Shown one piece after another: positions 31,584-43,697 of a DNA stretch of 64,000 nucleotides; positions within the stretch are counted from its first letter, which is position 1, and every line of letters begins with the position of its first letter. The notes beneath the pieces are model-generated. The model was not told the origin of the DNA. It saw only the letters and a program-made list of their open reading frames with translations, and did not search any database. Source of the DNA: Anthopleura xanthogrammica. Its lineage: Eukaryota > Cnidaria > Anthozoa > Actiniaria > Actiniidae. The position numbers were made by a program, and so were the translations under genes. The DNA lies in assembly GCA_964019055.1 (NCBI GenBank), contig OZ025217.1:10181755-10245754 (forward strand), given 5' to 3'.

Positions 31584-34500
31584 ATGATAACGTTTACGAA
31601 AACTATTTGTTTTGGTGTCATAAAAGTGGTTTTCGTAGCAACCGTTTTGAACCATGTGTGTGAAGGTGAGTTTCAAAAGAACTAAATATGGCGTGTATTC
31701 AGTTGTTGATGGTTTGTTCTATAGTCGAGTTTTCTATGTTTTAGAGGATAGAGAGGCCTTATTTTAGGATAAGACTAAGGTAAGGAATCGAAAGATAATT
31801 AATCTATTTCGTTGAAAGGAATAAGCAAAATATGGCAGAATTGGCCCGTAATCTCTAATCATCCATCAAACTATCTATCCATCCATTCGTCTAAAAGCCA
31901 AAGAGTAAAATCATTTTGTCTATCCATCCATCCATCCATCCATCCATCCATCCATCCATCCATCCATCCATCCATCCATCCATCCATCCATCCATCCATC
32001 CATCCATCCATCCATCCATCCATCCATCCATCCATCCATCCATCCATCCATCCATCCATCCATCCATCCATCCATCCATCCATCAAAGCATCCATCCATC
32101 CATGCATCCATCCATCCATCATCCATCCATTCATTCTGCCCTGAAAATAAAATATCACTATATAACTTTCACCGTAACGCTTTCTCAAATTCCAAATGCG
32201 TCTTTTGTTCTTGATTAGGTCTATCAAAACACACGAACATCACTCGGTACGAGAAGCTCTTGTTTGAAGACCTTTTTCGGGACTACAATAAAGAGATACG
32301 ACCTGTGTTAGACCAGTCACATCTGGTGCACGTGAATTTTGAAATTGCTTTGAGTGAAATACTTGACTTGGTAAGTGGCAAAGGAACCAAGGTCTGGTTA
32401 AAGTGCTCTTTAGCTTTTAGCTTTTGAGAGTTTTTTTGTTGTTGTTGTGGGTTTTTTTAATTTTGCTTTAGAGTGGTTTTTGTTCGCAGTTTGATAATTT
32501 TAGTTAAAGTTTAAGTTTTTGTTTAAATTGTCTTGCTTCATGACCTTTCATGACCTCAAGAAACGCTGGACTCCTTTTCGCAAAGCCAGGGGAAAAAAGA
32601 AAACAACAAAACAGCTTAGGCGAATAACTACAACGACAATAAAACAAAAGCAGGAAAAAAAAACAAGAAAACAAATATTATCATAATTTTCAAAATTTGA
32701 AATTAAAACTAAGATGAAAGATCTATATAAGATAATCCAACAATGCAAAGTGAGAAAACGTATTGTCAAAATAGTTAGCACATTCATGCCAATGTTTTCT
32801 GACACTGTGTCCAAAATTATCTATATTTGTTTTCAAAAGATTATATATCATCTCTGTTTAATTTCTGAAACATTGTACAAATTTTTCTGCAAACTTAGGA
32901 CGAGAAAAACCAAGTTTTGACAACCAACGTATGGACAAGACAGGTAATTATAAATTCTCGAATTATCACCTTTTATTTAGAAAATATTATTATTTTTATA
33001 TTTTGAAGCAATTTTCAAAGTTTCCAAAATGGAAGGCTTTTCCTGCCAACGCATCATCAGATTTGCAAATATTTTTTACCTCATTAATAAATCATGAGTT
33101 TTAATATATTTACGTATTAATTTAAGAGAACAATAGAGATTAAATTTATTACTCGAAATGATCTCTCAATAGTCTTACCTGATTGCTTTAAGAAGATGGA
33201 AAAATTTATGAAAAAAAAAAGCGGTGCTTCTTTGGATGGCCTTACACGGTAGGCCGGACGAACGGTTAAAAAAGTTGTACGTTTAGGCGTTCTGTTTACA
33301 CGGAGCTATGCTACCCGGACAAAAATAGACCTCATCGGCTTGGGTGTAATGTTGTCCCATTTCAGACCACGTGTCATTCCCCAGAGTATCATTTCATTGT
33401 TTAACGGTTGCCCATGAGAAGATACATGAATATAGATACAACTCAAACAAAGAATCTTATTCTCAAGAGAATGACACATTACCATTAATGACAACATTAC
33501 CCCAAGCCGATGAGGTCTATTCAACGCCTAGCCGTGCAAATTAAAGAGAAGGTTTCGTGTAAATGGTATAAAATGGTCAAATTTTTAAACGATTAAAAAT
33601 TCGTCCGTTACCGTGCGAGGTCGGCCTTTAGTTCAGTGAACCTAAAAAATCATAACAAATGCCTTTATTAAGGTGACTGACTACTTTAGCAAGGAATAAT
33701 TACAAAATGTTCTTAGAAAGATATTTTACAAAGAATTTAACGCTGATTCCAAAAATGATAAGAAAAATGGGGTGTCCCGAGCTCGTTTTCGAGATAATGA
33801 ATTTTAATTATGACCATCTTGACAAGTTTTCGAAAGGAAAATGGCGGAAATCAAGCTTTGCACACAAAAATTTATAACTCAAAAATTAAAGAAGCTCTGG
33901 AAGCAATTTTCTCAGGACATCTACTTTAAACATTATTTTTGAAGACTAACTAAAAACATTTGAAGAAAGTTTTAAAAATAAGCTAAAAATTCAGCTTCTT
34001 GTTAGCTCAATCAACCAAAAATCGTACTCAAATGAAGAAAACAAAAACACATAAAACGCTTTTTTTATAAGTTCTAATAATTAGGTTTTTTTCAAACTTT
34101 CTCAAAAGATTGATTTTTACCTGTTGTTTTAGGAAATTCAAAGAAAAATATAGAGTCCCGTGCAAAATTCGGGGTTTTTGCCCTGTTGAAGTTCAAAACG
34201 TGTATGGTTCCTCAATAAAATTTTGAAGGTTATGCGGTTTTGAGCGATTTTTGTGCCCGCGCACATCGTGGGCTCAAATTGTACGTTCAAAAGTAATCAG
34301 TCACCTTAAAGGAGACCGGCATTCACTAAAATACATCGATAATTTTTACTTCCTAGTTATTTTTCACACGTGAATTTACGATGTGGAGATAGCCCTCTAA
34401 TTATTATGCTATACTTTTTTAATAATATGCTTATGTATGTACATGTTTAATGTACACTCAATTACTATATGTATCTTCTAAGGCTTCGCCGAGGAATAAA

Positions 34501-36941
34501 GAAACAATATTCAAGAAAATTAAAGCGCGGTGTTCGGAAACTTCATAAGATCTAGATTCCTGTCATGTTTCCTGGCAATTGAGATGTAAATTAGTGTGCC
34601 TGGTGCTAACGAAACAATATTCAAGAAAATTAAAGCGCGTTGTTCGGAAACTTCATAAGATCTAGATTCCTGGCATGTTTCCTGGCAATTGAGATGTAAA
34701 TTAGTGTGCCTGGTACTAATGAATGAATAAATTCACAGCTGCTTTCAGTAAAAGTGAGACCGCGAATTCAAATCCCACCTAATCCCTTTAACTCTTTAAC
34801 AAGTTAAATACATAACTTTTTGTATTCCGTGAAGGTGTAGTGATAGGAAAATCATGCAAATAATATCGAAAACTTGTACAACTAGGAGAGCCGGATGATT
34901 TTTTACCTCACTGAGGATTTTCGTGAAAACTAAACAAGCTTGAATTTCCAAAACTCTACTCCAAAGAGCTTTGCATGAGATAAATATATATTATTATCTA
35001 TAATATAAACCTTATTGATTTAAGAAGAGAGTTTAAAGAATAAATACACAAGTTTTCAATTCACTCTTTTTAACTTACTATATTTCACCTTTATTTAATT
35101 TACTTTACTTTGCTTTACTTTATTTTACTTTACTTTATTTTACTTTACTTATTATTTTTTTCGCTTAACTTAACTTCTCTTTGTTTGTTTTGCATTGCTT
35201 TACTTTATTTTACTTAACTTATGATAGAGGTGGACGGATGAGTGCTTGACGTGGAATTCCTCACTGTACGGTGGTATAACATCTATTAATATCAACCCGA
35301 TAAACATCTGGAAACCCGATCTTTTACTCTACAACAAGTAAGTGTCTTTCATTCATGGAATTCTACAGCTCTCTCTCTTGTCAGGCAGCCATGAACTTTT
35401 CCTACCCCATTCTGTTGTCAGCCGTTTTTGGTTGGTAATGACATGGGTGTTGTTGTTTAATAGTAACCATATCCAGAGGCGTAGCAAGGGGGAGCCCAGC
35501 CCAAACCCCCACCCCACCCCCCCCCCCCCCCATTCCCCCTCCTCCTTAGTGTTTTTTTTTTTTTGGTTGGCCTTTTTTTTAGTTGGCCGTTTTGGTTGGC
35601 CCTTTTTTGGGGTTGATGTTCTGGTAACGGCTGCTAGCTGCAGTTGTTGTAGATAATGTTGTTATTGTTGTTGATGAAGATTTTATGAAGGAGGTGCTTC
35701 ATAATTTTTTGTCCAGCGATGATAAGGATAATAATGATGGTGAAGATGAGATGTTGCTGCTCCTACTAACTGGATTGATGATGTCGTTGCTTAATTATAC
35801 TTGTTTTTCATGACGACAATAATTATTTCGTAAATATTTCATACATCTACAAAATGTGTTGGTTTAATTCAACTTTTGCTAAACCCTCAGTGTCCATATG
35901 AATGACAATGGCGAGCAATACCTCTTCAGAACCAAAGTCATCATCACTCACGACGGAACTGTGTCCTGGTTTTCACCCAACAAGTTGACAACATCCTGCA
36001 CGATTGACATCAAGTACTTCCCCTTTGACACCCAAGAATGTAAGCTCGTATTTGGATCCTGGACATACACAGGAAAAACGCTTCTCTTGCACTTTTGGAA
36101 CAACCGTTCCCGTCGGGTTGACCTGAGTAAGTTTTCCAAAAATGGAGAATTGGACCTCGTGTCTGCTGAAGGAAAACTAAACAAGATAATCTACCCCTGC
36201 TGCCCAGATCCATACTATGACTTGACATACACCTTGGTCATGAGGAGACGACCATTATTTTACATCAATAATCTTATTCTTCCTTGCATCGTACTGGCAC
36301 TACTCACGGGCATTTCTTTCCTATTTCCCCCAGAGACTGGGGAGAGAATTGCACTGGTCGTCACTGTTTTGCTAGGCATGACGGTATTTATGATCGTTTT
36401 CACGGATTTTATTCCCGCCTCTTCTGAAGTCACTCCGTTAATTGGGAAATATTTCATCACTGTTCTCTTCGAGGTTGCTGCTTGTCTCCTAGCAACGTGT
36501 GTGCCTCTACGGCTTCAGCATTTGCATCCTGGGACGGAAATGCCAAACTGGGCAAAAGTCTTCATCTTTGATTATCTGGCAGTCGTGATGTGTTTTCGTT
36601 TCAGACGTAGAAGGAAAGTTAGTGATCATTTTCCCGCTCAAAAAAAAAACAACCAAAACGGTATTGAGCTAAGTGTAAAGGATGTCGGAAGGGAAGATGT
36701 TGATGAAGATGGTATCCAAAATTCTGGTACAAAACAGATAGAGAATGATCAAAAGGATCCTGAGAATGGAAGTTTGGCTGACGGAATTTCTACTGTCAAA
36801 AAGTACGTGGATAAGATCGAAAGAGAAGGAGAGCTTTACGCCGAGTGGAAGAACGCCATTGCTATTCTTGACCGACTTTTCTTTTGTCTTTTTGTCGTGA
36901 CTTTTACGTCATCGAGTATGGCGATGTTGTTGGTGCCATGA
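31584..36941 (+). CDS. Nicotinic acetylcholine receptor alpha-type subunit (Cys-loop channel), complete, 5 exons
   Basis: Exons 31584..31665, 32219..32370, 32899..32943, 35228..35337 and 35891..36941 join with matching phases into 1,440 bp, encoding 479 residues. Exon 1 is a signal peptide ([18 protein letters not shown]). Exon 3 encodes the family-typical [15 protein letters not shown] strand. The ligand-binding domain has loop A ([11 protein letters not shown]), loop B (GSWTYTGK) and the Cys-loop (Cys166 to Cys180, [15 protein letters not shown]). Adjacent Cys233-Cys234 in loop C mark an alpha (agonist-binding) subunit. M1-M3 lie near residues 254-276, 282-302 and 315-337, with a long charged M3-M4 loop and M4 near 455-477 ending in LLVP. 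The ETGER stretch before M2 fits a cation-selective pore. It would act as part of a pentameric plasma-membrane ion channel. A related gene follows on the same strand at 56300. Confidence 0.93.
31862..32135. repeat. (CATC)n tetranucleotide array in intron 1 of the receptor gene
   Basis: Dense CATCCATC from 31920 to about 32090 with degenerate flanks, ending about 80 bp before the acceptor of exon 2 at 32219. The HPSI and MDGW frames are artefacts. Confidence 0.96.
33325..33520. mobile_element. 196-bp MITE with ATAGACCTC inverted ends
   Basis: Ends ATAGACCTCATCGGCTTGGG and CCCAAGCCGATGAGGTCTAT are inverted over about 28 bp. The interior is related to the repeat fragments near 6310-6440 and 14020-14345. 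Located in intron 3 of the receptor gene. Confidence 0.8.
33668..34307. mobile_element. TTAA-flanked MITE, copy B (inverted relative to copy A)
   Basis: Starts TTAAGGTGACTGACTACTTT and ends AGTAATCAGTCACCTTAA. The interior is the reverse complement of copy A at 337-951 (for example ggaatcagcgtt against aacgctgattcc). About 640 bp, within intron 3. Confidence 0.82.
34501..34720. repeat. Tandem duplication, 2 x 110 bp
   Basis: Two adjacent, almost identical 110-bp units, each starting gaaacaatattcaagaaaat; only a few base differences. Confidence 0.93.
35085..35220. repeat. (TTTAC)n-like imperfect pentamer tract
   Basis: Degenerate TTTACTTTAC/TTTATTTTAC repeats run up to the acceptor (atgatag) of exon 4 at 35228. 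They supply the pyrimidine-rich stretch before that splice site. Confidence 0.8.
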
Positions 36942-36954
36942 AATAGCACATGGT

Positions 36955-37228
36955 CCCCGACCGACCAAACGACCGCCAGACTAACCAAGGCAAACCAACA
37001 AGCAAACCCACAAAACAGTCTACCAGCCAGCCGACCGACCGACTAACCAAGGAACACCACAAGCAAACCCACCAAACAGTCTACCAGTCAAACCAGCCGA
37101 CTGACCGACCGACCGACCAACTAACCAAGGAACCCCAACAAGCAAACCCACCAAACAGTCTACCAGTCAAACCAGCCGACTGGCCGACCGACCGACCAAC
37201 TAACCAGGGAACACCAACAAGCAAACAT
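36955..37228. repeat. ~90-bp minisatellite (ACCGACCG-rich), ~3 copies, in the likely 3' UTR
   Basis: Three imperfect units contain aaacagtctaccag, ccgaccgaccgac and aactaaccaagg, beginning 14 bp after the receptor stop codon. It is probably transcribed as part of the 3' UTR. The open frame through it is low complexity. Confidence 0.85.
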
Positions 37229-37436
37229 TGTGTGGTCTAGCTTCGGTACAAATATCTTTCGTTCATCCTGCCTTATATTGTGTTGTTTTTACCAAAGCTA
37301 GACTGACAATGCATCCTGTTTTTCAATTCAGAGAAGGCCTTTTAGCCTTCAAAAAGCAACCAGCTGTAACAAGCTATCCAGTCGAGCGATTCAGCTAAAA
37401 TTACTTGATCAACAAACAAACCAAGAACAACCCTAT

Positions 37437-37589
37437 AGCAAGCAATTTCTCTGCAATTTTCTCTGCAACTTGTCTTACAACGTTGCGACACAAGTTACAT
37501 GGAGCATTGCGGCGTATAACCTACAGTGCAATTTGAAAAACTGCGAGACAAGTTGCAGAAAAAATTGCTCCGTGTAATCGCGCCTTTAA
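37437..37589. mobile_element. MITE with GCGATTACACG-type ends, partial copy
   Basis: It shares gcaatttctctgcaa, gcgacacaagttacatggag and the right end gtgtaatcgcgcctttaa with the fuller copy at 40981-41267. Confidence 0.7.
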
Positions 37590-38300
37590 TTTGATGCAAA
37601 CTCCCTGTACATAACGACGAGTAATCATATAATCCTTTACCTAGTAACAACAACCTAATAGTGATAATAAAATGCAAGTAGGTTATAAATCGAAAAAGGA
37701 AAGTGACTAATTTCTAACTCGCTGGTTAACTAACAGACGAAAAGTAAAAAAAAATATTTTTTGCTAACAACAGTAACCTATAAAAAAATAGTTATTAAAC
37801 TGCATGATAGCTTGGCAAGAAAGTAGATATGAATATTACATAGCAAGGGGATTAACTCTCTATTTCGTAATCTTAAATACTCCAAAATGCATCGTTGAAC
37901 ATAAACACAAGGACCGCGGAACATCATCAAAAAGACCCTCTTACACTGGCGATTTTTTGCGGCGATTTTAGGTGTGATTTTTGTGGCGATTTTGGTTATA
38001 GTCAAGAATGATAAATGATAAACTTGCATGTAAAGTTTTATTCGGGCCAGACGCCAAGGTTACCTGGGACTTGTTTCCCCGAGAAGGAACGAAAAACACG
38101 ATGTAATCTTAGACCACAAAACTAATAAAAAATTGCAAGTTAACCAAAACTTTCTAGCGGTGTTTTCAATAGAATTCTTTCTGGCTGACAGCACCTAGTG
38201 GTCAGTGTTTGACCACCATTTGTAGCAGATAATGAGATTCAAAGACGTTTATCAGCTGATTGAAGCTGAAATATGAGTTCATGCGAACAAGCGGTAATCG
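37590..38300. other. Intergenic, no feature seen
   Basis: AT-rich DNA with no convincing gene or repeat boundary. Confidence 0.4.
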
Positions 38301-38304
38301 GCCC

Positions 38305-39445
38305 AAAAACCCAGAGAGTTCTGCTCGTTTTCGAGAGATGCGAAAACGAATTAATAAAAAACAATTAGCTAAACGGCTGAGTTATTCTTTTGATGAGTTA
38401 TTACTCTAATCACAATGAACAGACCACGTATAGCTTAGTGAAACAATGATTTTCCAGTTCAGAGGCTTTCGCAGCGTAGTTTACAATCAAAGCTATGCTG
38501 TCTTCCACATGCAAACTAAGCATTTTGCTTAGTATACGTTTGGACACCACCTATCAAAAATTCCGTGGCCCTTGTCATGCGATAGGTAGTACACGGTCCA
38601 AAAAACCAAGAGAGTTCTGCTCATTTTCGAGAATGATGTGAAAACAGTGAGATTCGAAAACGAATTAATAAAAAAGCAATTAACAAAACGGCTGACTAAT
38701 TCTTTTGATGCGATTTAATACTCTGATCACAATATAGACACGTATATAGCTCAGTGAAACAGTGATTTTCCAGTTCAAAGGCTTTCGCAGCGTAGTTTAC
38801 AACCAAAGCTATCAATGCACACGTTTGGACACCCCCTCTCAAAAATTCCTAGATCCGTGGCCATATTGTCATGTGAATGGGTGATAAACGGTCCCAAAAA
38901 AACCAGAGAGTTCTACTTATTTTCGAGAATGATGTAAAAACAGAGAGATTCAAAAGGGAATTAGTAAAAAACATTAGCAAAACGGCTGACTAATTCTTTT
39001 GTTATGAGTTAATACCCTAAGCACAATGTAAATGAACCACGTAGCTCAGTGAAACAATGATTTTCCAGTTCAGAGACAAACAGACTTCCACAAACTAAAC
39101 CTTTTGCTTGGCATACATTTGGACACCCCCTCCTCTCAAAAATTCCTACATCCGTGGCCCTTGTCATGTGAACAGGTATAGCAAACGGTCCAAAAACCAA
39201 GAGAGTTCTGGTCGGTTTTCGAGAATTTAAAAACGTGGAGGTTCGAAAACGAATTAGTTAAAAAAGCAATAGACAAAACGCCTGAACGATTCTTTTGATG
39301 AGTTTTGAATACTCTAATCGTAATGTAAATAGACCAAGAAGCTCAGTGAAACAATGATTTTCCAGGCCAGAGGATTTTGCAGCGTCTTTTACAACGGTTG
39401 CTATGCTGAGTTCACACGAACTAGACCTTAAACAGTGCACCACTT
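38305..39445. repeat. ~295-bp tandem repeat, about four copies
   Basis: The start motif agagttctgctc/acttattttcgag recurs at about 38316, 38609, 38905 and 39203. Each unit also holds aacaatgattttccagttca and tttggacaccccc. Units have drifted by substitutions and indels, so this is an old array. No credible ORF. Confidence 0.88.
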
Positions 39446-39559
39446 ATGTAGAAATACCATATTTCTAAATATTTTGTTTGTTATAGAAAAAAAAACTAAT
39501 GATTTTTCAGTTTAGAACAACCTAAAATATAAAGATTCTATAACAGAAAAATCAGGAAA

Positions 39560-39779
39560 CTTAATTAAGGAATCCCTCTGGGACCACTCCTAATCCTTGA
39601 ATTCCTAATCTCAAATTTAAAATTCAAATTTAGAGTCATTCTGGTGGGAATTTAGATGATCCATAAAACCTAATTAAGGAATCCCTCTGGGACCACTCCT
39701 AATCCTTGAATTCCTAATCTCAAATTTAAAATTCAAATTCAGAGTCATTCTGGTGGGAATTTAGATGATCCATAAAACA
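39560..39779. repeat. Tandem duplication, 2 x 110 bp
   Basis: Two adjacent copies of taattaaggaatccctctgg through gatgatccataaaac with about one or two differences, so recent. Confidence 0.94.
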
Positions 39780-40329
39780 GCATTATCCAAGAGAACTGCT
39801 CATTCGCCTCTTCGAGTCAAGTGAGAAGCAAGCTAAGAAAGTCGGGTAAGTTGAGTAATGTATTTAATGTACTTGCACTTGGATCAGCCTAAAGGTTGTT
39901 TCAGGGTATCGATAAAATTTAAATTATTTTTGAAGGCTTTATAGCTCCGTTGATGTTAAATGTTTGCAGGGCTTCAAGTGTCCCTGTATTTCCTATATTT
40001 CTTAAGTTAATTTTTATTTCCCTTTCACCGGTACCAAAGTTAATGAGCTTGATAATAATTTTTTCCTTTTCTTTTCTGAATAAAATTATAGGAATTATAG
40101 GACATTTAAGAACTATATAGGGGAACTTAGAAAATAGAATATAGGAAATATTGGGACACTTGAAGCCCTACGTTTGCGACAAAAAATACCTATAGGAACT
40201 AGCGAAGCAATGAAACGGTGGAGACACCTCGAATCTGATTCACAGGTGCCTGCAGATTACAGGTTGCCCTGGCAAACAAGTAGCTATTCAACATATGTAG
40301 GATGGCTTAATTTTTTCTTTTGGCGAAGT

Positions 40330-40450
40330 TTTAGGGTAGCAAGGGTGGCGTAGCGGTTTGATTCTTGCGGACAACACGTGGCTGATAGAGTTTGTTTGAT
40401 GTGTTGTTTTCTCTCCCCTGGCAAGTTGGTTTTTCTCCACTAGAGATTCT
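40330..40450 (+). mobile_element. SINE fragment
   Basis: The blocks gcaagggtggcgtagcggtt, gtttgtttgatgtgttgttt and ggtttttctcc match the local SINE family. The B box is degraded. Confidence 0.65.
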
Positions 40451-40980
40451 TCAAATGTTTTTTCGATGTATGAACTAAAACAAGGAGTTTAACTTTTATT
40501 AATTCGAATCAAGTTTGGCTGGATTTAATCCAGAAAAATTTCTTGCAAAAATTGCGCACGAGTTAAGGTAAAAGTCAAAGTGCCATAAAGCATTTCAAAT
40601 TAAAGACAGCTTTGATGTTCCTTTATATTAAATTTTCATTAGCTTCAGTCCCCCAGCTATTTTCGACCACGAATTACACTATTTGATAAATGTGATATTC
40701 AAGATTGTGAAATCCAAGCATCGGGGGAAATGTGCTTTAGAGGCACAAAATAATTTTTATTTAATTATCATCTTTTATTTTAATCTATTGCAATAGTATT
40801 TTTTCTTGAAATTTGTGCGCTGATCTAAGTCAAGGCACGGATAACTTACATATCACACCCTGAAATAACCTCTGGGCTGATCAAAAAGGGCACGGCTCGA
40901 TCACAGATTGAACCCTGATCTAGGTCAGGGTGCGGCTAATTCAAAGACCTAGAGACTAATTTGGGATTAAGTCAATCACT

Positions 40981-41267
40981 TAAGGCGTGATTACACGAAG
41001 CAATTTTCTCTGCAACTTTCTCTGCAACTTGTCTCGCAACGGCGTTGCGACACAAGTTGCAAGAGGGTTTACACGTGGCAACGGAGATGCAATCGTGGCC
41101 AAAAGTAGAAACGAATTCTACTTTTCGCAACGATTGCTGCAACTTGTCTCGCAACATTTTTCAAATTGCGCTGTAGGTTACACGCCGCAATGCTCCATGC
41201 AACTTGTGTCGCAACGCCGTTGCGGCACAAGTCGCAGAGAAAATTGCTTCATGTAATCGCGCCTTTA
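40981..41267. mobile_element. MITE with long inverted ends (AAGGCGTGATTACACGAAGC)
   Basis: The left end aaggcgtgattacacgaagc continues to aattttctctgc. The right end mirrors it as gcagagaaaattgcttcatg then taatcgcgccttta. Internal motifs (gttgcgacacaagttgc) are also palindromic. About 287 bp. Confidence 0.82.
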
Positions 41268-41466
41268 GTACCTCATGCAGGAGCCATTTATTCAAACCCT
41301 CGGCGGATTATGCACATATTTTTTGTTATAACTAACACAATGGCACTGATCTTAACCGAAAGTGCATATGGGTTTAAAAGATTACTTGTACGCTATTAAT
41401 AAGACATAATGAATGTCGTCAGTCTAGTTTTGAGCGCATCCCAAGGGAAGTTACCTTGTTATGGGA

Positions 41467-42270
41467 TTAAGGTGGCTCAGCGCAATCATCTATGACAAAC
41501 TTTGGGTCATAACTTTTTTTGCTGTTATTCGATTGACATAGAACTTTTAAAACAGTTATGACTATATTTTCATTTAGCAATGGTATAGAGTGCAATTAGA
41601 ATTTATTTGGGAAAATTTATTTAGAGATATTAGAGCTTGATTAAAAACATTATTTATGCAAAATCGAAACCACTAAAAAATCTACCCCTTATTTTTTGTG
41701 ATTTTTTGAACTTGACTATATGAAATTGACATAATGCAGCTAAAAACGTTTGAATAAATCGTTCATTTTGGAGCAGGGACCCAGCAGCATGAAAATTCAA
41801 GGGTTTTTCGCATCGCCGTTCGCTCATTTTTGCAAGGCTAACTCAATCTTTTGTCAAAGTTTGAAGAAAAACGTAATTATAAGAACTTATATAAAAAAGC
41901 GTTTCATGTGTTTTTGTTGTTGTCGTTTGAGAACGATTTTCGATTCATTAGGCTTACAAAATGCTAAATTTTGAGCTTATTTTTAAAACTTTCTTCAGAC
42001 ATTTTAAGTAAGTCTTCGAAAATAATGTTTAAAGTGGATGTCCTGAAAAAATTACTTCCAAAACATTTTTAGTTTTTTAGAACTTTTTTGTGCAAAGCTT
42101 GGTTTCCGCCATTTTTCTTTCGAAAACTTGTCAAAATTCACAATCTCGAAAACGAGCCCTGATCACCCTAGTTTTCATTTCGTTTTTGGAATCAGCGTTA
42201 AATTCTATATAAAACAGCTTTCTAAGAAACGTTTCTAATTACTTCTTGCTAAAGTAGTCAGTCACCTTCA
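41467..42270. mobile_element. Degenerate TTAA-type MITE copy C, possibly chimeric
   Basis: The right part (about 41850-42268) matches copy A and ends agtagtcagtcaccttcac. The left end (ttaaggtggctcag at 41470) instead resembles the family at 1702. The target TTAA at the right end is mutated. It lies directly upstream of the secreted protein gene at 42374. Confidence 0.6.
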
Positions 42271-42373
42271 CTATTTTGAAGTTAAAACTTAGCAAAGATG
42301 GTGCAAAATTTGTATGGGAAGGGCACTTCTTCATCCATTAACCTGTTTTTATAAAAACAATTTAGGCAGTGAA

Positions 42374-43624
42374 ATGACGTTCAAGTGGGGAATTGCAGTG
42401 TTTCTTGTAATGGTGATCCATCTATCACTAACAGAAGCAGCAGCTTCAAGAAGCAAACAATGCACCTATGCCGGATACGCGCCCGGTGGCCCTGTCCCAG
42501 AAATAACAAGCATAACAGCAAAGAAACCTGAAAAATTTGAAGAAAATGTTCTGGAAAACGCTCTTGGAATAGGAGAAACGGCAGGAGAAGCCATTGAAAA
42601 AGCTCTTGAGTTGTCCAAGGTAGCCCCACAACTTGCATTGACATTTGGAGCTATAGCATTCGCCGTGGGAATGGCACAGAGCGAACCAAGCCCTCAGGAT
42701 ATCTTGGACCGAGCTCACGAATCCGTGCAATTTCTTGCCAATGACGTCAATGAGCGATTGAATCAACTACAAGATTACGCCGACGTCAAAGACTTGCAGC
42801 TGGAAAGAAGAGTGATGACCAGAAATTACAAGGAACTTTTCGATAAGTGGCAGGAATGTCTCACTTATAGAACGAAAAAGGAAGCTAACGCCTGCCAAGC
42901 TCGCGTCGAGAGAGCCGTCAAGAGCGCCCGCTACCAGTTCCAGACATTGCAGACGATGTTTGACCAAAAAGGTACGGGTGACAAGCCATTGTATGACCCG
43001 AACTTCCACTTCAGATACGTGGCTACTTGGCAATGGATGAAAAAATATAAAGGATCACACGTTAATTATCCAAGCTATGACGAGGTGAAAAGACTGGAGA
43101 TCGGGCTCATCCCATTCCGCAATTACGTTACTCTTCATCTTCTTGTCCTCGAGGCACTGATTAAGACGCAGGAAGCCCAGGGAGACGAAGGCTGTAGTGA
43201 CTTAAAATTCTATCTACAAAGAATGGCGGAGAGGTCTGATTACTATGTTCGTTATGTCAAGTGGGCCTACGAGTGGATCTATATTCGACAGTACGAAGAA
43301 AATATGTATTTTGGAATACCTGGAAGAGCTGGAGGAGGCCCTGCTACACAAGCTCGTGGGGGTTTCCTTGGTACCAATAAATGCTCAGGAAGGACATGCA
43401 CCGTGGAATGTTCCCAGATGATGAAAGATAACATTTGCACTTTTAACAATGGAGGTCCAAAGTTTGTTGACCAAGAAAGGAAAAACATCTGTGAGACGTA
43501 TTTGGCAGAAGTTAAGAAACAGCTCAGTGACTTCTGGAAGGATCAAATCTTAGACGTGGCAAAGATCTGGGAAAAGTACGGTCAGCAAGCCAATGATAAA
43601 TTGGCTTCAATCAAATGTGAGTAG
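42374..43624 (+). CDS. Secreted helical protein, resembling jellyfish-toxin/delta-endotoxin-N family
   Basis: A 416-residue protein in a single coding exon. The start is ATG 42374, eight bases after an acceptor (aatttag), which implies a spliced 5' UTR; the frame is open 20 codons further upstream but has no better start there. The N-terminus (MTFKWGIAVFLVMVIHLS) is a signal peptide, likely cut after about residue 21. A Gly/Ala-rich hydrophobic helix follows (LALTFGAIAFAVGMA), then long amphipathic helices and LIPFRNYVTLHLLVLEALI. The last segment resembles the helical bundle of Cry delta-endotoxin N domains and the cnidarian jellyfish-toxin family. About ten Cys cluster mainly in the last quarter (KCSGRTCTVEC). 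Assignment rests on fold-like pattern only; a matrix or mucus protein is an alternative. A polyadenylation signal AATAAA is at 43658..43663. Confidence 0.72.
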   Translation: MTFKWGIAVFLVMVIHLSLTEAAASRSKQCTYAGYAPGGPVPEITSITAKKPEKFEENVLENALGIGETAGEAIEKALELSKVAPQLALTFGAIAFAVGMAQSEPSPQDILDRAHESVQFLANDVNERLNQLQDYADVKDLQLERRVMTRNYKELFDKWQECLTYRTKKEANACQARVERAVKSARYQFQTLQTMFDQKGTGDKPLYDPNFHFRYVATWQWMKKYKGSHVNYPSYDEVKRLEIGLIPFRNYVTLHLLVLEALIKTQEAQGDEGCSDLKFYLQRMAERSDYYVRYVKWAYEWIYIRQYEENMYFGIPGRAGGGPATQARGGFLGTNKCSGRTCTVECSQMMKDNICTFNNGGPKFVDQERKNICETYLAEVKKQLSDFWKDQILDVAKIWEKYGQQANDKLASIKCE

Positions 43625-43657
43625 ACAATAGTTTTTGTCATAAATATTTTGGTCATA

Positions 43658-43663
43658 AATAAA
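43658..43663 (+). promoter_or_regulatory. Polyadenylation signal AATAAA
   Basis: A canonical AATAAA hexamer 34 bp after the stop codon of the secreted protein gene. Confidence 0.65.
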
Positions 43664-43697
43664 CAGAGGGCATGGAGATCGTAAAGAAAAGGACAGG

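Noticed and set aside
42314..42373. Upstream in-frame extension of the toxin-like protein (20 extra residues)
   Set aside because: A splice acceptor (aatttag) at 42359-42365 and a clean signal peptide from 42374 make the downstream ATG the likely start.
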